From positions 124,001-188,000 of the forward strand of contig NZ_LYXE01000090.1 in NCBI RefSeq assembly GCF_002532075.1: a DNA stretch of 64,000 bases, in the 5' to 3' direction. Positions 1 to 8,434 of the stretch are shown piece after piece. Each line of letters begins with the position of its first letter. Position 1 is the first letter of the stretch. The notes beneath the pieces were generated by a model. It was not told the origin of the DNA and made no database searches. It saw nothing but the letters and a program-made list of their open reading frames with translations. Source of the stretch: Candidatus Chloroploca asiatica. GTDB taxonomy: Bacteria; Chloroflexota; Chloroflexia; Chloroflexales; Chloroflexaceae. The translations under genes were made by a program, and so were the position numbers.

Positions 1-50
1 CAAGACCGATGTGAACACCTGCTTGGACGAAACCGTACGCACACGATGGA

Positions 51-791
51 CTAGAAGAGCAACCCACCGTCGACCGAAAGCGTAACACCAGTGATAAAGC
101 TCGACTCTTCTGATGCAAGGAAGAGATAGGCATTCGCAATATCCTCGGGGAGACCGAGGCGGCGGAGGGGTGTCCGCTCACGAACACTTTCGAGAACCTT
201 TTCGGGCACCGTGGCAATCATCTCGGTTGCCGTAAAGCCCGGGGCAATGGCATTGACACGAATCCCATTGGGGCCAAGCTCACGGGCCCAGGTCTTGGTC
301 ATCCCAATGACACCGGCTTTAGCGGCGACATAATTGGTCTGCCCAAAATTACCATAGAGGCCGACGACCGAAGCAGCATTAATAATCGAGCCACCGCCAC
401 GGCTAATCATGCTTGGCACAGCGGTTTTAGCGCAGAGCCAGACACCCTTCAGGTTCACCGCGATAACCGAATCAAACTGAGCCTCGGTCATCTTCTGCAT
501 CCGCGAGTCGCGGGTAATACCGGCATTATTGACCAGGATATCAACGCCACCGGCCCAGTTCATCAACGACTGAAACGCTGCCTCGACCGAGTCAGCCCGG
601 CTCACATCGAGGAAAACAGCCTTGGCCTGCCCATCAGCCTGCTCAATTTCTTCAGCAGCGGCCTGAGCGGCGCTCATGTTAATATCAGCAACAACAACTT
701 TGGCACCTTCGCGAGCGAACGTCATTGCGGTCAATTTACCAATACCCTGACCACCCCCTGTGACCAAGGCGACCTTGTCTTTGAGGCGCAT
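51..791 (-). CDS. phaB: SDR-family acetoacetyl-CoA / 3-oxoacyl-ACP reductase
   Basis: NAD(P)H-dependent short-chain dehydrogenase of 246 aa, the usual FabG/PhaB length. The Rossmann glycine motif TGGGQGIG lies at residues 11-18 and NNAG at about 88-91. The catalytic residues are Ser141, Tyr154 and Lys158 (YVAAK). The ATG at 791 is preferred over longer in-frame starts because GAGGAA sits 5 nt upstream. It lies downstream of phaC on the same strand, so the inferred role is reducing acetoacetyl-CoA to (R)-3-hydroxybutyryl-CoA for PHA synthesis. Sequence alone cannot exclude a FabG role in fatty acid synthesis. Bases 1-50, past its stop, hold nothing recognisable. Confidence 0.88.
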   Translation of the reverse strand: MRLKDKVALVTGGGQGIGKLTAMTFAREGAKVVVADINMSAAQAAAEEIEQADGQAKAVFLDVSRADSVEAAFQSLMNWAGGVDILVNNAGITRDSRMQKMTEAQFDSVIAVNLKGVWLCAKTAVPSMISRGGGSIINAASVVGLYGNFGQTNYVAAKAGVIGMTKTWARELGPNGIRVNAIAPGFTATEMIATVPEKVLESVRERTPLRRLGLPEDIANAYLFLASEESSFITGVTLSVDGGLLF

Positions 792-928
792 AGTGTTCCT
801 CATGGCGAGGATACTGGATCGTCGACAGAGACACCGCTGGTGGGCATCGGTGGGCCGACCCTGTAACCTGGCTTGAATAATTAGTTGAATGCTACAACGA
901 ACCGTGTTAGACAGACGTAACCAGAACA

Positions 929-960
929 TAGGCCGCGCCCTACATCGCTGATGCGGCCTA
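929..960 (-). terminator. Hairpin between phaC and phaB
   Basis: An 8-bp perfect stem (TAGGCCGC/GCGGCCTA) with a 16-nt loop lies in the 190-nt gap after the phaC stop. It could attenuate read-through from phaC into phaB. There is no U tract, so its function is uncertain. Confidence 0.3.
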
Positions 961-980
961 CCATCATCTACAATCGACCC

Positions 981-2087
981 CTACGCACTACGCTTGGCAA
1001 GCCAGTTATCAATCTGAGGCCATGTACGCTTACTCGCGCCACTGCCCACCATCAGACCAATATGACCGCCCTTCATCTCGAGCAAGAGCTTATCTTGCGT
1101 GCCGAACTTATCCATAGCTGCCGTCGACTGGCAATTAGGAACGATATGGTCTTTGTCGGCGATCACATTCAGCACACTGGCCTTGATATTCTGGAGCTCG
1201 ACCGGACGGCCCTCCATGATCAACGTACCTTCCATCAAGCGGTTCTCACGGAAGAACTCCTTGACCCACTGACGGAATGCAGCCCCAGGAAAATCGACAT
1301 TATCGGTAACCCAGGTATTCATCGAGAGCCATGACTCGACGACATTAGGATTATCGAGATTATCCCAGAGCTTGAGATAGTTCATGACATAGTTTTCGAC
1401 TGGCTTGAGCATTTTGCTCCCATAGTCGATCACTGCACCAGGAACGTTGCCATATTGACGCACGAGTTCGTCAACATTGTAGAACTCGGTATTAAGCCAC
1501 TTGTTGTACGGGCCGGCTTCTTTGTTGGCAAAATCGAGGGGCGCGGTCAACAAGATCAGATTGCGCAGGCCATCATCAGGACGCATTGCCGCATAGAGTG
1601 CAGTAATCGTTGCCCCGATACACCAGCCACACAAACTGAACTCGCGCGAGCCTGAATGACGTTGCACTGCCCTGACAGCCCGGGGAAGAAACTTGAGCGA
1701 GAAGTCCTCGAAATCATAGTTCGCATCTTCGAGACCAGGCCGTCCCCAATCAAGCAGATAGATGTCATAGCCCTGCCGCACCATGTATTCAATGAAACTG
1801 TTGCCAGGCCGCAGATCATAAATATCAGGCCGGTTAATCAAAGCAAACACAAGCAGCAGCGGAGTGCCTTTACGCTGCTCGGGGGGGGTCTGCGGATAGA
1901 AGTGATACAGCTTCATCTTGTTGAGTGTCCAGATTGTTTCACGGGGCGTTTGCCCGATCTGGACATTCATACGACTGGCGGCAATCTTTGAGAAGGTGTC
2001 GCTGCTCTTACCAAGGCGCTCCATCTCTTCATACAATTTTGCCGTCATCACCTCAACATCGAAGGTTGCGGTGCTCGGTGTAGTCAT
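981..2087 (-). CDS. phaC: Class III-like poly(R)-hydroxyalkanoate synthase, catalytic subunit PhaC
   Basis: Polymerises (R)-3-hydroxyacyl-CoA into PHA at the granule surface. The 368-aa length fits class III/IV synthases (about 355-365 aa) rather than class I/II (over 550 aa). The lipase-like box GWCIG at residues 154-158 carries the acylation cysteine Cys156. The likely partners are Asp311 (IADKDH) and His342 (GGHIG), the Cys-Asp-His triad of the family. The ATG at 2087 has AGGGAG 6 nt upstream; an in-frame TTG two codons earlier overlaps that site and is less likely. It follows the phaE-like gene and precedes phaB on the same strand, which supports a PHA operon. Confidence 0.93.
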   Translation of the reverse strand: MTTPSTATFDVEVMTAKLYEEMERLGKSSDTFSKIAASRMNVQIGQTPRETIWTLNKMKLYHFYPQTPPEQRKGTPLLLVFALINRPDIYDLRPGNSFIEYMVRQGYDIYLLDWGRPGLEDANYDFEDFSLKFLPRAVRAVQRHSGSREFSLCGWCIGATITALYAAMRPDDGLRNLILLTAPLDFANKEAGPYNKWLNTEFYNVDELVRQYGNVPGAVIDYGSKMLKPVENYVMNYLKLWDNLDNPNVVESWLSMNTWVTDNVDFPGAAFRQWVKEFFRENRLMEGTLIMEGRPVELQNIKASVLNVIADKDHIVPNCQSTAAMDKFGTQDKLLLEMKGGHIGLMVGSGASKRTWPQIDNWLAKRSA

Positions 2088-2181
2088 GGGCAACTCCCTA
2101 ATATAGACGAAGAATGATCATGGCATGCAACAACATCATGCCGTGACAACAGCACCCACTTGCATGTCTGCGCGGCGCGGC

Positions 2182-2616
2182 CTAACTCTCAGTTGTTTGC
2201 TTCCGGCTACGACGGTTGGCTGGCTTGGCCTCTTCAGCGGATGCATCAACAGGCTGAGCAGCTTGCACCGAACCAAGCGCACGAATAGCAGACAGCACAT
2301 CGTCGAGTTGTGCCTGCATGTCATCAAGACGAAGTTCAATGTTGGTCATACGGGCTGCAAGGCTTACAACTTCAGCACGCGAAGGCATGTTGACCTGAGC
2401 AAGGTAGGTTTCCATGTACTGTTGAACAGCCTTCTGTGCCGGAGCAGAAGCCGCGAGCAGCGTGTCGAGCTGCATGCCAATGGCTTTGGAAAAGACTTCC
2501 GTGTTGACCAGCGAAGTCATACCTTTCGCCCAGGCATCGAGGTTGGCGTCGCGAATGGTGCGCCAGGTGCCGAGCGGATCGTTAGGGTCAAACCCGCCGG
2601 TCGCGTTCTGGCTCAT
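2182..2616 (-). CDS. phaE: PhaE/PhaR-like small PHA synthase subunit
   Basis: A 144-aa soluble protein without membrane segments. Its centre has NMPSRAEV followed by a long amphipathic, probably coiled-coil helix (about residues 78-112). PhaE and PhaR subunits of class III/IV synthases share this arrangement, a proline-serine/threonine-arginine motif leading into a coiled coil. The C terminus is rich in Ala, Glu, Lys and Arg. The ATG at 2616 has AAGGAG at good spacing. It is much shorter than the PhaE of purple sulfur bacteria (about 40 kDa) and closer to PhaR in size. Its position just upstream of phaC supports the call; the PhaE versus PhaR label is inference. Confidence 0.7.
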   Translation of the reverse strand: MSQNATGGFDPNDPLGTWRTIRDANLDAWAKGMTSLVNTEVFSKAIGMQLDTLLAASAPAQKAVQQYMETYLAQVNMPSRAEVVSLAARMTNIELRLDDMQAQLDDVLSAIRALGSVQAAQPVDASAEEAKPANRRSRKQTTES

Positions 2617-2692
2617 AAGAGTCTCCTTTGACAGTGCGCAATAAACACGCATTCCTTCTGTTTTAGTATTACCCCAAGGGTACCGTAGATAG

Positions 2693-2720
2693 TTACGACA
2701 GGGTTACATTGCAGTATAAT
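2693..2720 (+). promoter_or_regulatory. Candidate promoter for the M3 oligopeptidase gene
   Basis: A -10 box TATAAT (2715-2720) with a weak -35 TTACGA (2693-2698) and a 16-nt spacer, 42 nt before the ATG at 2762. It lies in the divergent gap between phaE and the peptidase gene. Confidence 0.5.
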
Positions 2721-2761
2721 TCATTCTAACAGAAGAGATAGAGAGAGAATGAGGTTATTCT

Positions 2762-4465
2762 ATGCAATTGTCACTACCCACATCAGCGCTCGAGACGCTT
2801 GAATGGGACTGGAATGCATGGCGCCCGGGGTTTGATCTGCTCCGTGAGGCACCACTTGATGCAAGCACCGTTGCAACATGGCTGGCAACGTGGACAACTT
2901 TGAGCAATTTGATCAGTGAGACCTATGCGCGTCTTTCGGTCGCAACAACGTGTGATACAACCGACCCCGTTGCCGAGCGGCGTTTTCACGCGTTTTTGAA
3001 CGATGTCTACCCACAAGCGATGGCGGCTGATCAGGTGTTGAAGCAACGTTTGCTGGCAAGCGGTCTTGAGCCAGAAGGGTTTGCGGTGCCGTTACGTCAT
3101 TTGCGTGCTGAAGCAGCCTTGTTCCGCGAGGCGAATCTGCCGTTGCAAACCGAAGAACGACGGCTTGGCAATGAATATAATCGGGTAATCGGTGCCCAGA
3201 CGGTGCATTGGGATGAACGTGAGTTGACGATTGCGCAGTTGGCCCCCTATTTTGAAGATCCTGACCGCAAGGTGCGCGAACAGGTCTGGCAACTGGCCTC
3301 CACCCGTCAACTGGCTGATCGTGAAGTCATCAACGATCTCTGGCGTCAACTGCTCGCCTTACGTTTGCAACTCGCGGCAAACGCCGATCTGCCTGATTAC
3401 CGTACCTATGCGTGGCACGCACGGCAGCGCTTTGACTATACGCCTGACGATTGTCTGCGCTTCCACGAAGCCATTGAAGAGGTGGCAGTGCCGGCTGCCG
3501 AGCGTGTCTATGCCCGCCGTGCGGCACGTCTGGGGCTTGACCGCCTGCGGCCCTGGGATATCATTGCCCGTGCCCCTGAGGATAACCCGTTACGCCCATT
3601 TGCCAATGGCGAAGAACTGGCTGCCCGTGGCGAAGCCGTCTTGAGCCAGGTTGATCCGGTGCTCGGTACGCATTTTGGGACGATGCGGCGTGAACAGTTG
3701 CTTGATCTTGAGAACCGTAAGGGCAAGGCACCGGGTGGGTACTGCACGACGTTTGCGGCAGCCGGGCGTCCATTTATTTTTATGAATGCCGTCGGGATGG
3801 CAACGGATGTCCGTACCCTGCTGCACGAGGCCGGGCATGCCTTCCATGTCTTTGCCACCGATGCGTTGCCCTACCATCAACAGCGCTCAGTGCCAATTGA
3901 GTTTGCCGAAGTTGCCTCGATGGCGATGGAGTTGCTGGCCGCACCATATTTGCGCCGTGGCGATGGTGGCTACTATGCCGACGAAGCGGCGTATGCACGC
4001 GCACGGATCGAGCATCTTGAGGGTATTCTGCTCTTCTGGCCCTATATGGCTGTAGTTGATGCGTTTCAGCATTGGGCATACACCAATCCTGAAGCAGCCG
4101 ATGATCCATCAGCATGCGATACGGCCTGGGATGGCCTCTGGTCGCGTTTTATGGGTGCCCTTGACTGGTCAGGGTTTGAAAGTGACCGGATGACTGGCTG
4201 GCATCGCAAGCAGCATATCTATCGTTACCCCTTTTATTATGTTGAGTATGGTATGGCGCAACTCGGTGCCGTGCAAGTCTGGCGCAATGCACTGCACGAT
4301 CAACCAACTGCCGTCAAGCGCTATCGTGAGGCGCTGGCACTTGGCGGAACAGTCACCCTGCCTGAACTCTTTGCCGCTGCAGGGGCCCGTTTTGCCTTTG
4401 ATCAGGGAACGCTGCAAGCCGCAGTCACGTTGATTGAAGAGACGATTGACGAATTACAAGGGTGA
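2762..4465 (+). CDS. M3-family oligoendopeptidase (PepF-like)
   Basis: Cytoplasmic zinc metallopeptidase that degrades oligopeptides. The 567-aa protein has the gluzincin motif HEAGH at residues 355-359 (zinc ligands His355 and His359, catalytic Glu356). A downstream glutamate in FAEVASMAMELL is the probable third ligand. There is no signal peptide, and the all-helical sequence and length match M3 peptidases. ATG 2762 is preceded by a GAGG-type site. It is transcribed divergently from the PHA genes and ends 37 bp before the convergent histidine kinase gene, so it is probably monocistronic. Confidence 0.92.
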   Translation: MQLSLPTSALETLEWDWNAWRPGFDLLREAPLDASTVATWLATWTTLSNLISETYARLSVATTCDTTDPVAERRFHAFLNDVYPQAMAADQVLKQRLLASGLEPEGFAVPLRHLRAEAALFREANLPLQTEERRLGNEYNRVIGAQTVHWDERELTIAQLAPYFEDPDRKVREQVWQLASTRQLADREVINDLWRQLLALRLQLAANADLPDYRTYAWHARQRFDYTPDDCLRFHEAIEEVAVPAAERVYARRAARLGLDRLRPWDIIARAPEDNPLRPFANGEELAARGEAVLSQVDPVLGTHFGTMRREQLLDLENRKGKAPGGYCTTFAAAGRPFIFMNAVGMATDVRTLLHEAGHAFHVFATDALPYHQQRSVPIEFAEVASMAMELLAAPYLRRGDGGYYADEAAYARARIEHLEGILLFWPYMAVVDAFQHWAYTNPEAADDPSACDTAWDGLWSRFMGALDWSGFESDRMTGWHRKQHIYRYPFYYVEYGMAQLGAVQVWRNALHDQPTAVKRYREALALGGTVTLPELFAAAGARFAFDQGTLQAAVTLIEETIDELQG

Positions 4466-4502
4466 GAAGTCCACAGCACTGCAATCAGCGAAGGTGCTCA
4501 GT

Positions 4503-5969
4503 TTAGACCTGGACAGTTTCGTCAACGGGGCGGGCTTCCACCAGATCATGCTGCATCGCAAGGGGGAGCCAGATAGCAAAGGTGCTGCCGCGTCCTGGCT
4601 GACTTGCCACCGTCGCATACCCTTGATGGGCTTCGGCAACACGCTTAACAATCGAGAGACCGAGCCCCGCACCGCCACTATGCCGCGAGCGCGACTGGTC
4701 GGCGCGGTAGAAACGGGCAAAAACATGCGCGAGTTCGGTCTCTTCGATGCCAATGCCAGTATCGGCGACACTCAGGCAAGCAAAGCCATCTCGTTGTTCA
4801 AGACTCAACGTCACCGAGCCACCCTGCGGCGTATACTGCAACGCATTGACACCCAGGTTGAGCAAGGCCTGTTTGAGACGATCGCGGTCACCTTTGACGG
4901 TAACCTGATCTTCGTTCCCAATGCGGAGGTGGACACCCTGAGCAAGGGGGCGCAACTCACGGTAGACTTCGAGCACGAGGGTATCAAGTTCCACCAGTTC
5001 ACAGCGTAGTTCCACGTGGGCATCACTCTGGGCCAAGAGCAACAGATCATTCACCATGCGAATCAATCGTCCGGTCTCGCGGCGCATATCAATAACTGCC
5101 TCGGTCGCAAGCTCAGCATCACGCAAGCCTCCGCGATCGAGCACCTCAAGATTGCCTTGCATCGCGGCGAGTGGGGTGCGCAGTTCATGGCTTACATCGG
5201 CAACAAAGCGTCGTTGGGTCGTAAAAAGATCTTCCAGGCGGGCAAGCAGATCGTTAATCGTGATGGTCAAACGCTGGAACTCATCCTGATGAGGTGGCAC
5301 TGGCACGCGCTGAGCAAGATCTTCGGCATTGACAATGCCCTGCGCCGTCCGTGTCAATTCATCAATCGGGCGCAAGACCCGTCCTGCAATGAGCGTCGCA
5401 CCGAGACCGGTGAGTAGCAGGGCAATAGCGCTGCCACTGATCAACATTGCCGTCAGAACCCCCAGGGTCAGATCGACATCGCGCAGAGGACGCGAGATCT
5501 GAACGAGGCCAACCACCTGTTCATTACCCGATAAGACAAGTGGGGTCACAAGTGACTCGATGCGGAGACCGCCGACCTCACGCACAACACTATAGCCAGT
5601 TCCAACATCTTCGGGGCCGAGCAATAAGGCCTCGGGAGGAAGGGGAAGTTCACGATTGCCAAGATTGGGAGTACTATCGAGCAACTCGCCATCGGTACGA
5701 AAGATCTGCGCAACGAGATTGGGATTATTAAAAATCTGGATAAACTCAACCCGCAAAAAAAGGCGGAGTTCGCCCGTGGGCGTACGAATCGGCTCGAGTC
5801 CACCGGCATTAAAAATGGCCCGCACCTGACTGGTGGCAGCCGAGAGCTCACGCTGCACCCCGGCATAAAGCGCCTGGCGGACAGCAAAATAGGTACCGCA
5901 TCCGAGGAGCAGTAGAGCGAGGGCAAAAAAGACGGTATAGATAAGAGTCAGGCGTGCACGAAATGACAT
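4503..5969 (-). CDS. Membrane sensor histidine kinase (HAMP-HisKA-HATPase)
   Basis: Two-component sensor of 488 aa. TM1 is at about residues 8-30, followed by an extracytoplasmic sensor region to about 165 and TM2 near 168-195. Then come a HAMP domain, the dimerisation/phosphoacceptor helix with SHELRTP (His261) and a HATPase_c domain with N, G1 (DTGIGI) and G2 (GGAGLGLSIV) boxes. It resembles OmpR-partner kinases. No response regulator lies beside it: the next gene upstream on the strand is meaB and the downstream gene is convergent. Its partner must be elsewhere or outside the window. The ATG at 5969 has only a weak ribosome site. Confidence 0.92.
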   Translation of the reverse strand: MSFRARLTLIYTVFFALALLLLGCGTYFAVRQALYAGVQRELSAATSQVRAIFNAGGLEPIRTPTGELRLFLRVEFIQIFNNPNLVAQIFRTDGELLDSTPNLGNRELPLPPEALLLGPEDVGTGYSVVREVGGLRIESLVTPLVLSGNEQVVGLVQISRPLRDVDLTLGVLTAMLISGSAIALLLTGLGATLIAGRVLRPIDELTRTAQGIVNAEDLAQRVPVPPHQDEFQRLTITINDLLARLEDLFTTQRRFVADVSHELRTPLAAMQGNLEVLDRGGLRDAELATEAVIDMRRETGRLIRMVNDLLLLAQSDAHVELRCELVELDTLVLEVYRELRPLAQGVHLRIGNEDQVTVKGDRDRLKQALLNLGVNALQYTPQGGSVTLSLEQRDGFACLSVADTGIGIEETELAHVFARFYRADQSRSRHSGGAGLGLSIVKRVAEAHQGYATVASQPGRGSTFAIWLPLAMQHDLVEARPVDETVQV

Positions 5970-6028
5970 AGCAACTCGATGGGCCTTGCGCCTGCATCAT
6001 CTGCAACAGCAAGGCCCGATGTAGATAC

Positions 6029-6982
6029 TCATGATTGCAAGAGCAACTCAGCAGCCGTATAGGGATCGCGTTCGCGTGAAGCAATCATTGCCACGAGATC
6101 TTGCCAAGCGGGGCCACGTAGCCGCTCCACGGCCAACTCCTGAACAGCCGCAATCAACTCACGCTCGGCAGCGTCAAGGGCACGTTGGCTGGTTGTCCCT
6201 GTTTCGCGGAGATACGCCAGATGGTGAGCAGCGGCATCAACAATTGCCTCACTGCCCTGAGCCTGGAGTGCGACAGCCTTGAGCACCGGCGGTTGCCAGG
6301 CATCAGGCTGATACGTACCGAGATGGAGCATCGCCTTGAGGTGTTGAACCACCCGGTCGGCCCCATCATGATCGGCCTTATTGACCACAAAGAGATCGGC
6401 AATTTCGAGCATACCGGCCTTGATGCTCTGCACATCATCGCCCATCCCGGGCACCTCAACGACAATCGTCGTCTGGGCGGTACGGGCAATATCCACCTCG
6501 GACTGACCAGCCCCGACCGTTTCGATCAGAACCACATCAAAGCCTGCGGCATCAAGTAGCACGACTGCATCGGCAGTGGCCCGTGCAAGCCCCCCAAGAC
6601 GACCGCGGCTCGCCATCGAACGGATGAAGACGCCGGGGTCACCACCGAGCACCTGCATCCGAATGCGATCACCGAGGACGGCCCCACCACTAAAAGGCGA
6701 ACTCGGATCAACGGCAATAATGCCCACCGTCATACCACGGCGGCGCCATACCTGAGCAAGTACCGTAACCATGGTTGACTTGCCGGCCCCAGGTGCCCCT
6801 GTGATCCCAACCACATGAGCATGGCCCGTATAGGGGTAGGCCTCGGCAAGCAGGGTACGGGCACGTGAACCACCCTGCTCGACCAGTGAAATCGCTCGTG
6901 CCAGAGCCCGACGATCCCCAGCGCGTAGGCGGGGGATCAAGTCGTCAGCACGCATCATGGAAGAAGGTTTGCTATTCGTCAC
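6029..6982 (-). CDS. meaB: Methylmalonyl-CoA mutase-associated GTPase MeaB
   Basis: G3E-family P-loop GTPase that loads and protects adenosylcobalamin on methylmalonyl-CoA mutase. The 317-aa protein has the Walker A motif GAPGAGKS at residues 62-69, a switch region around VDPSSPFSGGAVLGDR, a Glu-Thr-Val-Gly-rich stretch (IETVGAGQSEVD) and NKAD as the guanine-specificity motif. The GTG at 6982 starts 1 nt after the stop of the upstream B12-binding subunit gene, so translation is probably coupled; Met at 6958 is an alternative start. The neighbour directly supports the function. Confidence 0.93.
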   Translation of the reverse strand: MTNSKPSSMMRADDLIPRLRAGDRRALARAISLVEQGGSRARTLLAEAYPYTGHAHVVGITGAPGAGKSTMVTVLAQVWRRRGMTVGIIAVDPSSPFSGGAVLGDRIRMQVLGGDPGVFIRSMASRGRLGGLARATADAVVLLDAAGFDVVLIETVGAGQSEVDIARTAQTTIVVEVPGMGDDVQSIKAGMLEIADLFVVNKADHDGADRVVQHLKAMLHLGTYQPDAWQPPVLKAVALQAQGSEAIVDAAAHHLAYLRETGTTSQRALDAAERELIAAVQELAVERLRGPAWQDLVAMIASRERDPYTAAELLLQS

Positions 6983-6983
6983 A

Positions 6984-7391
6984 TCAATCTCGGCTTGCTA
7001 GTGCATGAGCCTGTATAAACCTGACAATATCGTGTGTTGAAGCACCGGGGCCAAAAATCTCGGCGATGCCATGGTCTGCCTTGAGCACCGCTGCTTCGTT
7101 ATCTGAGATAATGCCACCAGCCACAACCAGCACATCATCCATACCCTGTTCAGCCAGCAGATGCATCACTTTGGGTAACAGGGTCATATGTGCGCCAGAG
7201 AGGATGGAAAGACCAATGACATCCACATCTTCCTGGAGTGCAGCTTCGACAATCATCTGAGGGGTCTGTTGCAGCCCCGTGTAAATAACTTCCATGCCTG
7301 CATCACGGAGTGAGCGGGCAATGACTTTGGCCCCTCGATCGTGACCATCGAGACCTGGTTTCGCGACAAGCACACGGATCTTACGCTCCAT
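6984..7391 (-). CDS. Methylmalonyl-CoA mutase cobalamin-binding subunit
   Basis: A stand-alone B12-binding domain of 135 aa. The DxHxxG motif is Asp15-Gly-His17-Asp-Arg-Gly20, where His17 would be the lower axial cobalt ligand. SxxxG-type and GG motifs ([13 protein letters not shown]) follow at usual spacing. The catalytic TIM-barrel subunit is not in this window, so the enzyme is of the split-subunit type or the large subunit is encoded elsewhere. ATG 7391 is preceded by AGGAGG at 6 nt. It is co-transcribed with meaB. Interconversion of methylmalonyl- and succinyl-CoA would link propionyl-CoA metabolism to central metabolism. Confidence 0.93.
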   Translation of the reverse strand: MERKIRVLVAKPGLDGHDRGAKVIARSLRDAGMEVIYTGLQQTPQMIVEAALQEDVDVIGLSILSGAHMTLLPKVMHLLAEQGMDDVLVVAGGIISDNEAAVLKADHGIAEIFGPGASTHDIVRFIQAHALASRD

Positions 7392-7486
7392 AGTGAGCCT
7401 CCTGGGCTGGGTAGATAGAGAAGGACAAGACTGAAGAAATTATAGCATGGCTCTGATGTTCATTGCGAACAATGGCTTTGTACGAT

Positions 7487-7515
7487 TTGCATCTTTGGGC
7501 AGGATATGATATACT
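7487..7515 (+). promoter_or_regulatory. Sigma-70-type promoter of the tRNA-Glu/tRNA-Asp unit
   Basis: TTGCAT (7487-7492), a spacer of exactly 17 nt and TATACT (7510-7515). The predicted start near 7522 is about 14 nt before the first tRNA. Confidence 0.8.
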
Positions 7516-7535
7516 CCTCGCTGTGATGAGGTTGT

Positions 7536-7612
7536 GGCCCCATCGTCTAGCGGCCTAGGACGCCACCCTCTCAAGGTGGAGATCGCGGGTTCGAATCCCG
7601 CTGGGGTCACCA
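7536..7612 (+). tRNA. tRNA-Glu (anticodon CTC)
   Basis: A full cloverleaf can be drawn. The acceptor GGCCCCA pairs with TGGGGTC with one G-U pair. The anticodon stem CCACC/GGTGG encloses the loop CTCTCAA, giving anticodon CTC. The T arm has GGTTCGAATCC, and CCA is encoded at 7610-7612. It is followed 13 nt later by tRNA-Asp under the same promoter. Confidence 0.96.
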
Positions 7613-7625
7613 ACAAATAAATCCT

Positions 7626-7701
7626 GGACCCGTGGTGTAGCGGTTAACATGTGGCCCTGTCAAGGCCAAGAGCGCGGGTTCGAATCCCGTCGGGTCCGCC
7701 A
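7626..7701 (+). tRNA. tRNA-Asp (anticodon GTC)
   Basis: The acceptor GGACCCG pairs fully with CGGGTCC. The anticodon stem TGGCC/GGCCA has loop CTGTCAA, giving anticodon GTC, the usual aspartate isoacceptor. The T arm is GGTTCGAATCC, the discriminator is G and CCA is encoded at the end. Confidence 0.96.
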
Positions 7702-7710
7702 ACCAGGTAG

Positions 7711-7742
7711 CAAAACGCTCAGAGTAAACTCTGAGCGTTTTG
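7711..7742. terminator. Bidirectional terminator between tRNAs and the T7SS-like operon
   Basis: A perfect 15-bp stem (CAAAACGCTCAGAGT) with a 2-nt loop. The outer AAAAC/GTTTT pairs provide a T run on either strand, so it can end the tRNA transcript and the convergent secretion operon, whose last stop is at 7745. Confidence 0.85.
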
Positions 7743-7744
7743 TG

Positions 7745-8419
7745 TTAGGCCTCTTCCCCGCTGTCGACGTGACCAGTGACCATCTGGATGCGCAAGGTCG
7801 GCCCGGCATCGCCAGGAATAATGCGATCACCGTCGCGAAGCGGCACCATCGTCGCTGGCGGCAAGCGTTCTTGGTTGAGAAAGGTGGCCAGATCGGTACG
7901 CCGGGTAGCGATTGACCATCCCCCATGGGCCTCAGGACCGATATCGCAGTGGGCTTCCCGTGATACATAGGCATACGCTGAGGTACGCTGGGCGAGGCGT
8001 GCCAGTTCCGCCTGATATGATCCAGGGTTCAGAAGTGCCATCATATGGAAGCACCAGGCTCGGGTCAAGGCAAGACGATGCTGCGGCAGGGTAATGGTGC
8101 TTCCATCAGGCAAACTGAGCAGACAGGCGATTTGACGGGTCAGCGCTTGCTCGGTTAACCAGAGATGAGTGCCACTGCGTATGCCGTGGATGCTCAGAGG
8201 CGTCTTGCTCGGCAAGACTTGTCCATCAATGGCACTGTTGCGGAGTTGGTATCGATGCATGTGACCCGTACGATCATGGGTGGGAAGGCCGCACCCGTGC
8301 GCCAAGAGAGGGATCAGTTGCACCGGGGGGCTGTCTTCACAGACAACAGTCGTTGTCTGCTCTTGCCCTTCAACGAGCCAGTGCAGCGTAACGGTAAGGC
8401 TTTCACGCCGTGCTTGCAT
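7745..8419 (-). CDS. Ubiquitin-like (YukD/EsaB-type) plus FHA-like protein, T7SS-associated
   Basis: A 224-aa soluble protein, last gene of the secretion-like operon, 15 nt after the EccC gene. Residues about 8-90 have the beta-grasp pattern of YukD/EsaB domains (YQLRN, LPSKTPLSIHGIRSGTHLWL). Residues about 145-215 resemble an FHA domain (Y-V-S-R-E, D-I-G, DGDRI, LRIQM). The strict FHA Gly-Arg and Ser-x-x-His residues are not clear, so phosphothreonine binding is doubtful. In Firmicutes the FHA part sits at the N terminus of EssC and YukD is separate; here the two seem to form one protein. The start at 8419 has AAGGAAG upstream. No membrane segment is seen. Confidence 0.6.
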   Translation of the reverse strand: MQARRESLTVTLHWLVEGQEQTTTVVCEDSPPVQLIPLLAHGCGLPTHDRTGHMHRYQLRNSAIDGQVLPSKTPLSIHGIRSGTHLWLTEQALTRQIACLLSLPDGSTITLPQHRLALTRAWCFHMMALLNPGSYQAELARLAQRTSAYAYVSREAHCDIGPEAHGGWSIATRRTDLATFLNQERLPPATMVPLRDGDRIIPGDAGPTLRIQMVTGHVDSGEEA

Positions 8420-8434
8420 CTCACTTCCTTTCGG

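Noticed and set aside
4434-5009. Open frame of 191 codons on the plus strand
   Set aside because: Antisense to the HATPase domain of the histidine kinase.
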